Part shown: positions 1 to 7,413 of the stretch, in pieces
How positions within the stretch are numbered: position 1 is the stretch's first letter
Layout of the letters: each line of letters opens with the position of its first letter
DNA from: Betaproteobacteria bacterium
GTDB lineage: Bacteria > Pseudomonadota > Gammaproteobacteria > Burkholderiales > SG8-39
Length of the DNA: 14,805 nucleotides
Direction: 5' to 3'
Assembly (NCBI GenBank): GCA_005884335.1
Contig: VBCJ01000144.1
Location: forward strand, 1 to 14,805
The notes under the pieces: generated by a model
What the model saw: only the letters and a program-made list of their open reading frames with translations
Database searches by the model: none
Told to the model about the DNA's origin: nothing
Position numbers and translations under genes: made by a program

Positions 1-1
1 C

Positions 2-667
2 CACGCGATGCGCAACACGCACGTGCCGCCCGGTTTCTGGCGCGGCGTCAACATCAACCAGAACGCGGTGTTCATCGAGTGCTTCATGGACGAGCTCGCG
101 GAAGCCGCGGGCCAGGACGCACTCGAATTCAGGCGCAAGCTCATGGCGAAGCACCCGAGGAACCTGGGCGTGCTGAACGCGGTGGCCGAGAGGATCGGCT
201 GGGGCAAGCCAGCGCCCAGCGGCATCCATCGCGGCCTTGCGCACCTGCATTGCTTCGACAGCTTCGTCGCCGCGGCCTGCGAGATCTCGGTCAAGGACGG
301 CAACAAGGTCAGGGTGCACCGCATCGTCGCCGCGACCGACCCGGGCTACGCGGTGAACCCGGCGCAGATCGAGCGCCAGGTCGCGGGCTCGTTCGTCTAC
401 GGCCTGTCGGCGCTCTTTTTCCAGGAGTGCACGGTGAAGGACGGCCGCATCGAGCAGACGAACTTCCACCAGTACAACTCGATGCGCATCGCGCAGATGC
501 CGAAAGTCGAAACGATCCTGATGCCGACCGGTGGAACCGTGTGGGGCGGAATCGGCGAGCCGACGATCTGCGTCGCCGCGCCGGCGGTGATGAACGCGTT
601 CTACCGGGCGACCGGCAAGCGCATCCGCTCGGTGCCGCTGAAGAACCACGGCATTGAATTGGCGTGA
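2..667 (+). CDS. Xanthine dehydrogenase-family molybdopterin-binding subunit, C-terminal part (5' end outside window)
   Basis: This is the C-terminal part of a large molybdopterin (Moco)-binding subunit of the xanthine dehydrogenase/aldehyde oxidase family. It is most like the single-polypeptide beta subunits of isoquinoline 1-oxidoreductase type, which hydroxylate or oxidise a substrate and pass electrons to a 2Fe-2S subunit or cytochromes. The frame is open to the left edge, so the gene begins upstream. With the ATG at position 8 as residue 1, the motif GGTVWGGIGEPT lies at about 175-186. Its Glu184 matches the family's catalytic base next to the molybdenum. The upstream PPGFWRGVN stretch is typical of the Moco-binding half. 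The stop codon overlaps the next gene (soxX) by 14 nt, so the two are probably co-translated. The 2Fe-2S subunit is not in the window. Family is confident; the substrate cannot be read from this fragment. Confidence 0.9.
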   Translation, partial: HAMRNTHVPPGFWRGVNINQNAVFIECFMDELAEAAGQDALEFRRKLMAKHPRNLGVLNAVAERIGWGKPAPSGIHRGLAHLHCFDSFVAAACEISVKDGNKVRVHRIVAATDPGYAVNPAQIERQVAGSFVYGLSALFFQECTVKDGRIEQTNFHQYNSMRIAQMPKVETILMPTGGTVWGGIGEPTICVAAPAVMNAFYRATGKRIRSVPLKNHGIELA

Positions 668-1064
668 GGCTTGCGCGATCGCATTTTCGATTCTCGTCGG
701 AAATGCCTTCGCGGGTGATTCGATCCCGGCTTCGCTGACCGGCGCAAAAGGCGATCCGGCGCGGGGCCGGGCGATCGTGGCCAACCGGCAGGTGGGCCTG
801 TGCCTGCTGTGCCACAGCGGGCCGTTCCCCGAGGAGCGGTTCCAGGGCGGCCTCGCCCCGGACCTGCGGAGCGCGGCGCGACTCAGCGAAGGCCAGATCC
901 GCCAGCGGATCGTCGATTCCACGAAACTCAACCCGCAGAGCATCATGCCGGCGTATTACCGCAGCGAAGGCCTCGAGCGCGTCGCCCCCGCTTACCGCGG
1001 CAAAACGATCCTCAGCGCGGAACAAATCGAGGACGTGGTTGCCTATCTAACGACGCTCAAATGA
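654..1064 (+). CDS. soxX: SoxX-type monohaem cytochrome c (sulfur oxidation)
   Basis: A 136-residue exported cytochrome c. Residues 1-20 form a signal peptide ending in an AFA site. The haem motif is CLLCH (50-54), and the distal stretch IMPAYYR (98-104) supplies Met99 as probable axial ligand. The C-terminal block with VAPAYRGK and ILSAEQIEDVVAYL is characteristic of SoxX. In the known Sox pathway SoxX pairs with SoxA in the periplasm to oxidise a sulfur substrate and conjugate it to the SoxY cysteine; electrons leave through the SoxX haem. The start is a TTG at 654, inside the end of the molybdopterin gene. No in-frame ATG or GTG gives a usable signal peptide, so translation is probably coupled to the upstream gene. 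Its stop overlaps the soxY-like ATG as ATGA. Identity is confident; the exact start less so. Confidence 0.9.
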   Translation: MNWREACAIAFSILVGNAFAGDSIPASLTGAKGDPARGRAIVANRQVGLCLLCHSGPFPEERFQGGLAPDLRSAARLSEGQIRQRIVDSTKLNPQSIMPAYYRSEGLERVAPAYRGKTILSAEQIEDVVAYLTTLK

Positions 1065-1534
1065 CCACGCGCCGCGAATTCCTGGTTCTTGCCGCAGCCT
1101 CATTGGCCGCACCGACTGCGGCAAAGGCGCAGCTCGACCCCAACCTCGCGGCGAAGCGCAAAGCCGCCTACGAGGAGGCGCTGGGCAAGGTGGTGGGCGG
1201 CGCCCGGGTCCGCGCCGGAAGGGTCAAGCTGCAGTTGCCGCCCTTGATCGACAACGGCAACTCGGTGCCGCTCTCGGTCGCGGTCGAGAGCCCGATGACG
1301 GCCGCCGACCACGTCAAGGCGATCCACGTCCTCACCCAGAGGAACCCGCTGCCGGACGTGGTGAGCGTCCATCTCGGATCGCGCGCGGGACGTGCGGGCA
1401 TATCGACGCGCGTGCGCCTCGCCGACACGCAGACCGTGGTCGCGATCGCCGAGCTCTCCGACGGCACGTTCTGGTCCGACAGCGCCGAGGTCGTGGTGAC
1501 GCTCTCGGCCTGCCTCGAGGAAGGGCTGATCTGA
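1061..1534 (+). CDS. SoxY-like sulfur carrier with variant SACLEEGLI arm
   Basis: A 157-residue SoxY homologue. A twin-arginine-like start (TTRREFLVLAAASLA) leads into a signal peptide ending near AKA (21-23), so the protein is probably exported, possibly by Tat as known SoxY is. The central core (about 52-92) has the usual SoxY pattern LPPLIDNGNSVPLSV followed by VESPM and VKAIHVL. True SoxY ends in a flexible GGCGG arm whose cysteine carries the sulfur intermediate. Here the protein ends SACLEEGLI, with the sole late cysteine at 151 followed by six residues. This resembles the SoxY-related 'AACIE arm' paralogue family rather than classical SoxY, so no soxY symbol is assigned. It overlaps soxX by 4 nt (ATGA) and soxZ by 1 nt (TGATG). 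The cysteine may still carry a covalent intermediate, but the chemistry may differ from thiosulfate oxidation. Confidence 0.88.
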   Translation: MTTRREFLVLAAASLAAPTAAKAQLDPNLAAKRKAAYEEALGKVVGGARVRAGRVKLQLPPLIDNGNSVPLSVAVESPMTAADHVKAIHVLTQRNPLPDVVSVHLGSRAGRAGISTRVRLADTQTVVAIAELSDGTFWSDSAEVVVTLSACLEEGLI

Positions 1535-1854
1535 TGGCACGGGCGGTCGTCACCGTGCCCGCGCAAGCGAAGCGCGGCGAGATCATCGAGATCAAGACGC
1601 TCGCCGCGCACGCAATGGAGACCGGTTTCCGCCGCACGCAGTTGGGCGAGCTGATCCCGCGCGACATCATCCGGCGGTTCACCTGCACCTACAACGGCGT
1701 CGAGGTCTATCGCGTCGATCTGCATCCCGCGGTGGCCGCGAACCCCTTGATCGCTTTTACCACCACCGCGACCGAGACAGGCACGCTCTCGTTCCAATGG
1801 GTCGGCGACAACGGCTACTCCGTGACCGAGATCGCTGCGATCCGCGTCGAGTGA
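1534..1854 (+). CDS. soxZ: SoxZ-type partner of the SoxY-like carrier
   Basis: A 106-residue protein of normal SoxZ length, without its own signal peptide. Known SoxZ is exported as a complex with SoxY, which fits the signal on the preceding gene. Recognisable blocks are the ETGFRR segment (30-35), the YNGVEVYRVDLHPAVAANP strand-loop (about 53-71) and the C-terminal GDNGYSVTE stretch. SoxZ has an Ig-like beta-sandwich fold and holds the SoxY carrier so that its arm is presented to enzymes. A GAGGAAGGG sequence about 9-13 nt upstream of the ATG, inside the end of the soxY-like gene, is a plausible ribosome binding site. The start overlaps the upstream stop by one base, and the stop overlaps the soxA GTG by 4 nt. 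Because its partner is a variant SoxY, this may be the matching SoxZ paralogue rather than the thiosulfate-pathway protein. Confidence 0.9.
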   Translation: MARAVVTVPAQAKRGEIIEIKTLAAHAMETGFRRTQLGELIPRDIIRRFTCTYNGVEVYRVDLHPAVAANPLIAFTTTATETGTLSFQWVGDNGYSVTEIAAIRVE

Positions 1855-2639
1855 CCGCCCGCGCCGCGCGGCTCTTCCTGGCGCTGTCGGCCGCGCGCCT
1901 GTTTGTCGAGCCCGCGGCAGCCGGCGAAGTCCCCTTGTCCGAGCGCCGCTCCGGCTACGAATTCATGAGCCGAGAGACGCGCGCCATGCAGGACGACGAC
2001 ACCGGCAATCCGGGAACGCTGTGGGTGCTCGACGGCGAGGCGCTGTGGAAGCGCAAGGCGGGCGCGTCCGATCGCGCGTGCTCCGATTGCCACGGTGATG
2101 CGAGAGAAAGCATGAAGGCCGTCGCGGCGCGCTACCCGGCGTTCGATCCCGCGCTCAGGCGCCCGGTGAACCTCGAGCAGCGCATCAACGCCTGCCGCGT
2201 CGGGCGGCAAAAAGCGCCGGCGCTCGCCTACGAGAGCCGCGACCTGCTCGCGCTCACCGCCTACGTCACGCGGCAATCGCGCGGCCTGCCGATCAATATT
2301 ACGATCGACGCGCGCACCCGGCCGTTCCTCGAAGCCGGCCGCGAAGCGTTCTTCCGTCGTCAGGGCCAGCTCAATCTCGCCTGCGCCCAGTGCCACGACG
2401 ACCACTGGAGCGGAAAGCTCGCCGGCAGCCCGATCACGCAGGCCCATCCGACCGGATATCCGCTCTACCGGCTCGAGTGGCAGGGCCTGGGCTCCCTCGA
2501 GCGCCGCCTGCGCGGCTGCCTCACCGGACTGCGCGCGGAGTCCTACCCCTACGGCGCGCCCGAGCTCGTGGATCTGGAGCTCTACCTGATGTGGCGCGCG
2601 AACGGGATGCGGATGGAAACGCCCGCCGTTCGGCCCTAG
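1851..2639 (+). CDS. soxA: SoxA-type dihaem cytochrome c (sulfur oxidation)
   Basis: A 262-residue exported cytochrome from a GTG start that overlaps the soxZ stop (GTGA). The frame is open further upstream, but this start gives a signal peptide of about 24 residues ending near AAAG. Two haem motifs are present, CSDCH (77-81) and CAQCH (178-182), making this the dihaem SoxA type. The N-terminal domain keeps NLEQRINACR (107-116), with Cys115 in the usual axial cysteine position. The C-terminal block GCLTGLRAESYPYGAPE (222-238) has Cys223, the position known in SoxA as the persulfidated axial cysteine of the active-site haem. It also keeps the ELYLMWRANG tail. With SoxX it should form the SoxXA c-type cytochrome that conjugates sulfur species to the SoxYZ carrier. 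It closes the operon; no soxB or soxCD follows. Confidence 0.92.
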   Translation: MTARAARLFLALSAARLFVEPAAAGEVPLSERRSGYEFMSRETRAMQDDDTGNPGTLWVLDGEALWKRKAGASDRACSDCHGDARESMKAVAARYPAFDPALRRPVNLEQRINACRVGRQKAPALAYESRDLLALTAYVTRQSRGLPINITIDARTRPFLEAGREAFFRRQGQLNLACAQCHDDHWSGKLAGSPITQAHPTGYPLYRLEWQGLGSLERRLRGCLTGLRAESYPYGAPELVDLELYLMWRANGMRMETPAVRP

Positions 2640-2689
2640 CGGCAACGCGTATACCTGTTTCAAATGTAATCGGGTGGTGCGCTAGCCGC

Positions 2690-2695
2690 TATACT
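2690..2695 (+). promoter_or_regulatory. Candidate -10 box (TATACT) ahead of the amidohydrolase
   Basis: In the 90-nt gap after soxA, TATACT matches five of six bases of the sigma-70 -10 consensus and lies 34 nt before the ATG of the next gene. No convincing -35 hexamer is seen at a 16-18 nt spacing, so an activator-dependent promoter or chance match is possible. No terminator hairpin for the sox operon is obvious in the same gap. Confidence 0.25.
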
Positions 2696-2729
2696 TCCGC
2701 ACACGCTCGACATCACCCCGGGGGTTCCC

Positions 2730-3944
2730 ATGCGCCGCATCGCCGCATTCGCAGCAGTCGTCCTCCTCGCCGGATCCCCGATCCCGGCGTTCGCCCAGGT
2801 CACGGTGTACGAAGGCGCGCGCCTCATCGTCGGCGACGGCCGCGTGATCGAGAACGCGACGCTGGTCGTGGACGGCGCCAAGCTCGCCCAAGCGGGCGCC
2901 GCCCCGGACGTGCGCGTGCCCTCCGGCGCAAGGCGCGTCGACCTCAAGGGCAAGACCGTGATGCCGATGATCGTCGACACGCACGTCCACCTGAGCACTA
3001 CGCGCGACGCGCTCCTGCGAGACCTGAGAGCGCGGGCCTATTGGGGCGTGAGCGCAGTCCTGAGCATGGGCACGGACGGCTACGAGGTGCTCGGCGTGCA
3101 CAATGAGGTGATTCCCGGAGCCGCGCGGTACTTCAGCGCGGGGCGCGGCATCACCACGCCCGAGCCGGGGCGCACGACCGCGCCCTACTGGATCACCAGT
3201 GCGGTAGAAGGCCGCAAGGCGGTGGACGAGCTCGCGGCGCACAAAGTGGACATCGTCAAGATCTGGATCGACACGAGGGAAGGCAAGTACAAGAAGCTGA
3301 CCCCTGAAATGTACGGCGCAATAATCGACGAGGCGCACCAGCGGGGCTTGAGGGTGACGGCGCACCTCTTCGATCTCGAGGACGCGAAGGGCCTCGTGCG
3401 CGCGGGCGTCGACGTGCTCGCGCACGGAGTTCGCGACAAGGATATCGACGACGAGTTCGTCGCCATGTTCAAGGCGCATCCGAAGCTCGTCCTCACGCCG
3501 AACCTTCCGGAGCGCGGCGTGAAGGTCGACCGGGGCTGGATGAAGGCCGGCCTCTCGCCGGAGGACTTCGCGAAGCTGGAGAAGGCGAACGTCGACGATC
3601 CGAAGGCGCAGGCCTTCTACGGCATCCAGGCGCGCAACCTCGCCAAGCTGAACGCCGCGGGCGCGCGCATCGTGCTCGGAAGCGACGGCAACCGGCCCTG
3701 GGGTCCGCACGAGGAGATGCAGGACATGGTAGTCGCCGGCATGACGCCGACGCAGGTCATCGTGGCGGCGACGCGCAACGGCGCCGAGCTCCTGCGCATG
3801 GACGCCGGCACGCTTCAGGCCGGCAAGAGCGCCGACTTCATCGTGCTCGACGCGAACCCGCTGGAGGACATCGCCAACACGCGGCGCATCTCGCAGGTGA
3901 TCCTGCGCGGCGCGGCGGTGGACCGCTCCAAGCCGCTGTTCTAG
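2730..3944 (+). CDS. Exported metal-dependent amidohydrolase (imidazolonepropionase-like)
   Basis: A 404-residue enzyme of the amidohydrolase superfamily with a signal peptide (1-22, ending AFA-Q), so it acts in the periplasm. The fold is a small N-terminal beta domain (about 23-80) followed by a TIM barrel. Metal-site residues are visible: His85 and His87 in DTHVHL, Lys177 in VKIWI (the bridging lysine position), His212 in TAHLFD, His232 in LAHGV and Asp319 in LGSDGN. A C-terminal beta segment with AGKSADFIVLDANPL (365-379) is typical. Members hydrolyse cyclic amides, peptides or lactones; the substrate cannot be told from the sequence. The start has only a weak G-rich stretch upstream. A FAD monooxygenase starts 4 nt after the stop and is probably co-transcribed, suggesting a shared catabolic route even though the two products sit in different compartments. 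Confidence 0.88.
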   Translation: MRRIAAFAAVVLLAGSPIPAFAQVTVYEGARLIVGDGRVIENATLVVDGAKLAQAGAAPDVRVPSGARRVDLKGKTVMPMIVDTHVHLSTTRDALLRDLRARAYWGVSAVLSMGTDGYEVLGVHNEVIPGAARYFSAGRGITTPEPGRTTAPYWITSAVEGRKAVDELAAHKVDIVKIWIDTREGKYKKLTPEMYGAIIDEAHQRGLRVTAHLFDLEDAKGLVRAGVDVLAHGVRDKDIDDEFVAMFKAHPKLVLTPNLPERGVKVDRGWMKAGLSPEDFAKLEKANVDDPKAQAFYGIQARNLAKLNAAGARIVLGSDGNRPWGPHEEMQDMVVAGMTPTQVIVAATRNGAELLRMDAGTLQAGKSADFIVLDANPLEDIANTRRISQVILRGAAVDRSKPLF

Positions 3945-3948
3945 TCGC

Positions 3949-5568
3949 ATGGATACGGATGTGCTGATCGTTGGGGCCGGCCCGACCGGATTGATGCTTG
4001 CCAACCAGCTCGGACGGCGCGGCGTGCGCGCCGTGATCATAGACCGGCATTCCGGGCCGGCGCAGCAGACGCGCGCGATGGCGGTGCATGCGCGCACCCT
4101 CGAGATCTACTCCAAGCTCGGGATCGCGGAGCGTGCGCTCGAGCTCGGCCGCCGCGGCAACGGCGCCAACATGTGGGCGGAGGGAAAGTGGGCGGCGCGC
4201 ATCCCGCTGGGCGAAATCGGGAAGAGCGTGAGCCCGTTTCCCTTCGTCCTGATGCTCGGCCAGGACGACAACGAGCGGATCATGGGCGAGCACCTCCGCA
4301 ACTGGCGCATGGCGGTGCAGTGGAACACCGAGCTCACCGGCCTCAGCCAGGAACCCGGTCAGGTAACCGCAACGCTGAAGCAGCCCGACGGCTCCACGCG
4401 CAGGATCCAGGCCGCGTATGTCGCAGGCTGCGACGGCGGGCACAGCGCGGTGCGCGAGCTCTGCGGCATCACTTTTCCCGGCGCGCCGTACGAGCACGTG
4501 TTTTTCGTCGCCGACACCGAGGCGAGCGGGCCCATGGTGCCCGACGAGCTGAACGTCTACCTGTGGCGCGACGGATTTCACCTGTTCTTCCCGATGCGCG
4601 GCAAGGACCGCTGGCGGGTGATCGGCATCCTCCCCAAGACGCTGCGGGGAAGGGACGATGTCGCCTTCGATGAGCTGAGTCCCGATATCCGGCGGGAGGC
4701 GGGAGCGAACCTCGCATTCAAGCAGTGCAGCTGGTTTTCCACCTACCGCATCCATCACCGGGCCGCGGAGAAGTTCCGCGAAGGGCGCTGCTTCCTGCTC
4801 GGCGACGCGGCGCACGTGCACAGCCCGATGGGCGGGCAGGGCATGAACACCGGGCTGCAGGACGCGTACAACCTGGCGTGGAAGCTCGCGCTCGTGGTCA
4901 ATGGCCGCGCGGACCCGGCTCTGCTTGACAGCTACGCGGCCGAGCGCATCCCGGTCGCGCGGCGCTTGCTCGCCACGACGGACCGGGCATTCGTGCTGGT
5001 GGTCTCCGACAGCTGGCTCGCGGGGCTGTTCCGCACGCGCATCCTCGCGAGGATCGCGGCTTTTGCGATGACTTTCGAGCGGCCGAAGCAGCTCGCGTTC
5101 CGGACTCTCTCCCAGACCGGAATCGCCTACCGGGAAAGCCCGCTGTCGAAATCCTTGCCGGGTCTGCCCGGCAGCGCGCCGCACGCAGGCGATCGTTTCC
5201 CGTGGCTGCAGCTCAAGTTCCGGACGAACGGCCCGGTCGAAGACCTGTTCCAGAAGCTGGACGACACGCGCTACAACCTCATCGTCATCGGGCAGCCCGC
5301 GCCGTCGGAGGACGCATCGGGACTCGGCGACTTGCTGAGCACTCACGTGATTCCCGACGACGCGCACAACGCGCTGGAGCTCGCCCGGGCGCGAATCCCC
5401 GGGCAGGCGTTTTACTTGCTGCGTCCGGACGGCCACGTCGGGCTCGCCGGGACTCGCCTGGAGCCGGGCGCAGTCGCCCGGTACCTTTCCGAAAGCTGCA
5501 TTTCGACAACCGGCTCGACCGCGATCCCGCGGGAGCGCGGAGATCGCATCGCCCTCGGTGCCCATTAG
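3949..5568 (+). CDS. FAD-dependent aromatic monooxygenase (class A, phenol hydroxylase/MhpA-like)
   Basis: A 539-residue cytoplasmic flavoprotein hydroxylase. The N-terminal Rossmann motif GAGPTG (9-14) binds FAD, the CDGGHSAVR segment (161-169) is the DG motif for FAD and NAD(P)H, and LLGDAAHVHSPMGGQGMNTG (283-302) is the GD motif contacting the flavin ribityl chain. The last 140 or so residues match the thioredoxin-like C-terminal domain seen in longer members such as phenol hydroxylases and MhpA. Such enzymes use NAD(P)H and O2 to hydroxylate aromatic rings; the substrate here is unknown. No clear Shine-Dalgarno sequence is seen and the gene begins 4 nt after the amidohydrolase stop, so translational coupling is likely. 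The gene ends 31 nt from the convergent TRAP permease gene, with no clear terminator hairpin between them. Confidence 0.9.
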   Translation: MDTDVLIVGAGPTGLMLANQLGRRGVRAVIIDRHSGPAQQTRAMAVHARTLEIYSKLGIAERALELGRRGNGANMWAEGKWAARIPLGEIGKSVSPFPFVLMLGQDDNERIMGEHLRNWRMAVQWNTELTGLSQEPGQVTATLKQPDGSTRRIQAAYVAGCDGGHSAVRELCGITFPGAPYEHVFFVADTEASGPMVPDELNVYLWRDGFHLFFPMRGKDRWRVIGILPKTLRGRDDVAFDELSPDIRREAGANLAFKQCSWFSTYRIHHRAAEKFREGRCFLLGDAAHVHSPMGGQGMNTGLQDAYNLAWKLALVVNGRADPALLDSYAAERIPVARRLLATTDRAFVLVVSDSWLAGLFRTRILARIAAFAMTFERPKQLAFRTLSQTGIAYRESPLSKSLPGLPGSAPHAGDRFPWLQLKFRTNGPVEDLFQKLDDTRYNLIVIGQPAPSEDASGLGDLLSTHVIPDDAHNALELARARIPGQAFYLLRPDGHVGLAGTRLEPGAVARYLSESCISTTGSTAIPRERGDRIALGAH

Positions 5569-5599
5569 CCCGCGTCCTTGACCCGCCGTTGGGGCGTGA

Positions 5600-6919
5600 T
5601 TACTTCAGTAGCTCGGGCGCGATCAGCCTGGGGAGGATCAGCGGGATGTCGGGCCAGACGATGATCGCCGCCAGCATGAGGAGCATCGGCACCAGCATGA
5701 TCATCGTGTCCTTGAGCGCGAACCGGATCGGCACTTTCGCGACCGCGCAGGAGATCATCAGGCACAGCCCGTACGGCGGCGTCACCAGCCCGAAGGCGAG
5801 CGACACGATGCCGATGATGGCGAAGTGGATCGGATTCATTCCGACCGAATGCGCGAGCGGCTGCAGGATGGTGCCGAAGATGATGATCGCGGGAATAGCG
5901 TCGAGGAAGCAGCCCACCACCAGGAACACGAAGGCGATGAAGAACCCCGCAGCGGTGATCCCCATCCCCCACGTGGAGACGTTGTCGAGCAGCGCCCGCG
6001 GAATCTGGTAGTAGGCGAGGAGCCAGCCGAAAGCGGACGCCGTGCCCACGCAGAAGAGCGCGACGGAGGAGAGGCGCCCCGTCTCGACGAACGAATCGTA
6101 GAGGTGCTTCAGGTTCATCTCGCGGTACACGAAGACCGACAGCACGATCGTGTACAGCACGGCGACGCACGCGGATTCCGTCGGCGTGAACCAGCCGAGA
6201 AGCACGCCGCCGACGATGATGAAGGCCGTCAACAACGCGGGCACCGAGATCCACGCCGAGTAGAAGAATTCCTTCAGCGTCGCACGCGGATAGACCGGGT
6301 AGCGGTAGATCTTCGCGTAGACGTGCACCGTCGCCATCTGCGCCGCCGCGATCAACAGGCCGGGAAGGAAACCCGCGAGATACATGGCCCCGATCGAGGT
6401 CGAGATCACACCGCCCCACACGATCATCAGGATCGAGGGCGGGATGATCACCGCCAGCACCGCCGAGACCGCGGTGATCGCAATCGAGAACGACAGACCG
6501 TAGCCCTCCTTCACCTGCGCGTCGATGAAGATCTTGCTCTGGCTCGCCGCGTCCGCGGTCGACGAGCCCGAGATTCCGGCGAAGAACACCGAGAGCAGCA
6601 CGTTGATCTGCGCGAGCGCGCCCGGGAAGTGGCCGACCATCGAGCGCGAGAGGCGCACCAGCCGGTCGGTGACCCCGCCCACGTTCATCAGGTTCGCGGT
6701 GAGGAGGTAGAACGGCACCGCGAGCAGGATGAAGGAGTTGTAGGCCTTGAAGGTCTCGTTGAACAGCATCATCGGCGACAGGCGCGGCTCGAGGATCAGG
6801 CTCGGCAGGCACGCGAGGCCCAATGCGAAGGCCACCGGCACGCGCAAGACGAAAAGCGCGAGGAAAGTGCCGAAGAGGACGATCGCCGCCGCGCCGGGGG
6901 CGAGCGCCGCGGACATCAT
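5600..6919 (-). CDS. dctM: TRAP transporter large permease (DctM family)
   Basis: A 439-residue, very hydrophobic protein of normal DctM length with about a dozen predicted membrane segments. Family motifs are visible: SGSSTADAA (117-125) and IPPSI (159-163) in the first half, GWFTPTESA near the middle and GLVTPPYG in the second half. These mark the two repeats of the inward-facing transport domain. DctM uses the sodium or proton gradient to import a substrate handed over by the periplasmic DctP. Its ATG overlaps the dctQ stop as ATGA, so the two permease subunits are translationally coupled. It is the last gene of the minus-strand operon. The symbol denotes the subunit family, not C4-dicarboxylate specificity. 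Confidence 0.93.
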   Translation of the reverse strand: MMSAALAPGAAAIVLFGTFLALFVLRVPVAFALGLACLPSLILEPRLSPMMLFNETFKAYNSFILLAVPFYLLTANLMNVGGVTDRLVRLSRSMVGHFPGALAQINVLLSVFFAGISGSSTADAASQSKIFIDAQVKEGYGLSFSIAITAVSAVLAVIIPPSILMIVWGGVISTSIGAMYLAGFLPGLLIAAAQMATVHVYAKIYRYPVYPRATLKEFFYSAWISVPALLTAFIIVGGVLLGWFTPTESACVAVLYTIVLSVFVYREMNLKHLYDSFVETGRLSSVALFCVGTASAFGWLLAYYQIPRALLDNVSTWGMGITAAGFFIAFVFLVVGCFLDAIPAIIIFGTILQPLAHSVGMNPIHFAIIGIVSLAFGLVTPPYGLCLMISCAVAKVPIRFALKDTMIMLVPMLLMLAAIIVWPDIPLILPRLIAPELLK

Positions 6920-7398
6920 CGGTCGGCCTTCCCCGCGAGCACGCGGAAGCTCGCGACGAACGCCTCACCGAGGAAGAGCACCCAGATCACCCCCGCCACC
7001 GGCCACGCCATGAAGATGAACGCCATCGGCAGCTCGGCGAGCTCGGAGGTCTGGTCCCAGCCGAAGCGCACGAACGCTATGCCCCACCACACGAAGACCA
7101 GCGCGAACACGAGGACGAGGAAGTTGGTGACGATCTGCAGGAACGCGTTCGCCCGCGGCGGGAGATCCGGCAACACGTCGACCACGAAATGCGACCCCTC
7201 GCGCACGCCGATCATCGCGCCCAGCATGATCATCCAGATGAACAGGAACCGCGACAGCTCCTCGGTCCAGATCCACGAGGGGATGAGCGCCGTGTAGCGC
7301 GAGATGATCTGCAGCGTGACCGGGACGATCAGGATCGCCACGGTGGCCGCCATCAGCCACGTGAGCAGCCGATGGATGCCGTCGAGGAGCTTCTTCAA
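6916..7398 (-). CDS. dctQ: TRAP transporter small permease (DctQ family)
   Basis: A 160-residue inner-membrane protein with four predicted membrane helices (about 13-35, 49-66, 86-106 and 125-150). The segment SWIWTEELSRFLFIWMIMLG (41-60), with the WTEE and FIW elements, is the DctQ signature. DctQ forms the permease together with DctM. The start chosen is TTG at 7398. An in-frame stop (the dctP stop codon) lies just upstream, and no ATG or GTG exists before the first helix. No Shine-Dalgarno sequence is evident, so initiation probably depends on coupling to dctP, which ends 15 nt upstream. Confidence 0.9.
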   Translation of the reverse strand: MKKLLDGIHRLLTWLMAATVAILIVPVTLQIISRYTALIPSWIWTEELSRFLFIWMIMLGAMIGVREGSHFVVDVLPDLPPRANAFLQIVTNFLVLVFALVFVWWGIAFVRFGWDQTSELAELPMAFIFMAWPVAGVIWVLFLGEAFVASFRVLAGKADR

Positions 7399-7413
7399 AA
7401 CTACGTGTTCAGG

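Noticed and set aside
2682..4097. Minus-strand frame of 471 codons opposite the amidohydrolase
   Set aside because: No domain, and Arg/His/Val-rich shadow composition; the plus strand has a full amidohydrolase with its metal ligands.
3838..5565. Long minus-strand open frame of 575 codons opposite the FAD monooxygenase
   Set aside because: It is antisense to a gene with complete FAD motifs, and its composition (Arg, Ala, Gly, His, Val rich) with no domain pattern is typical of mirror frames in high-GC DNA.
5569..5599. Bidirectional terminator between the convergent FAD monooxygenase and dctM
   Set aside because: No stable inverted repeat with a T-run is visible in these 31 nt.
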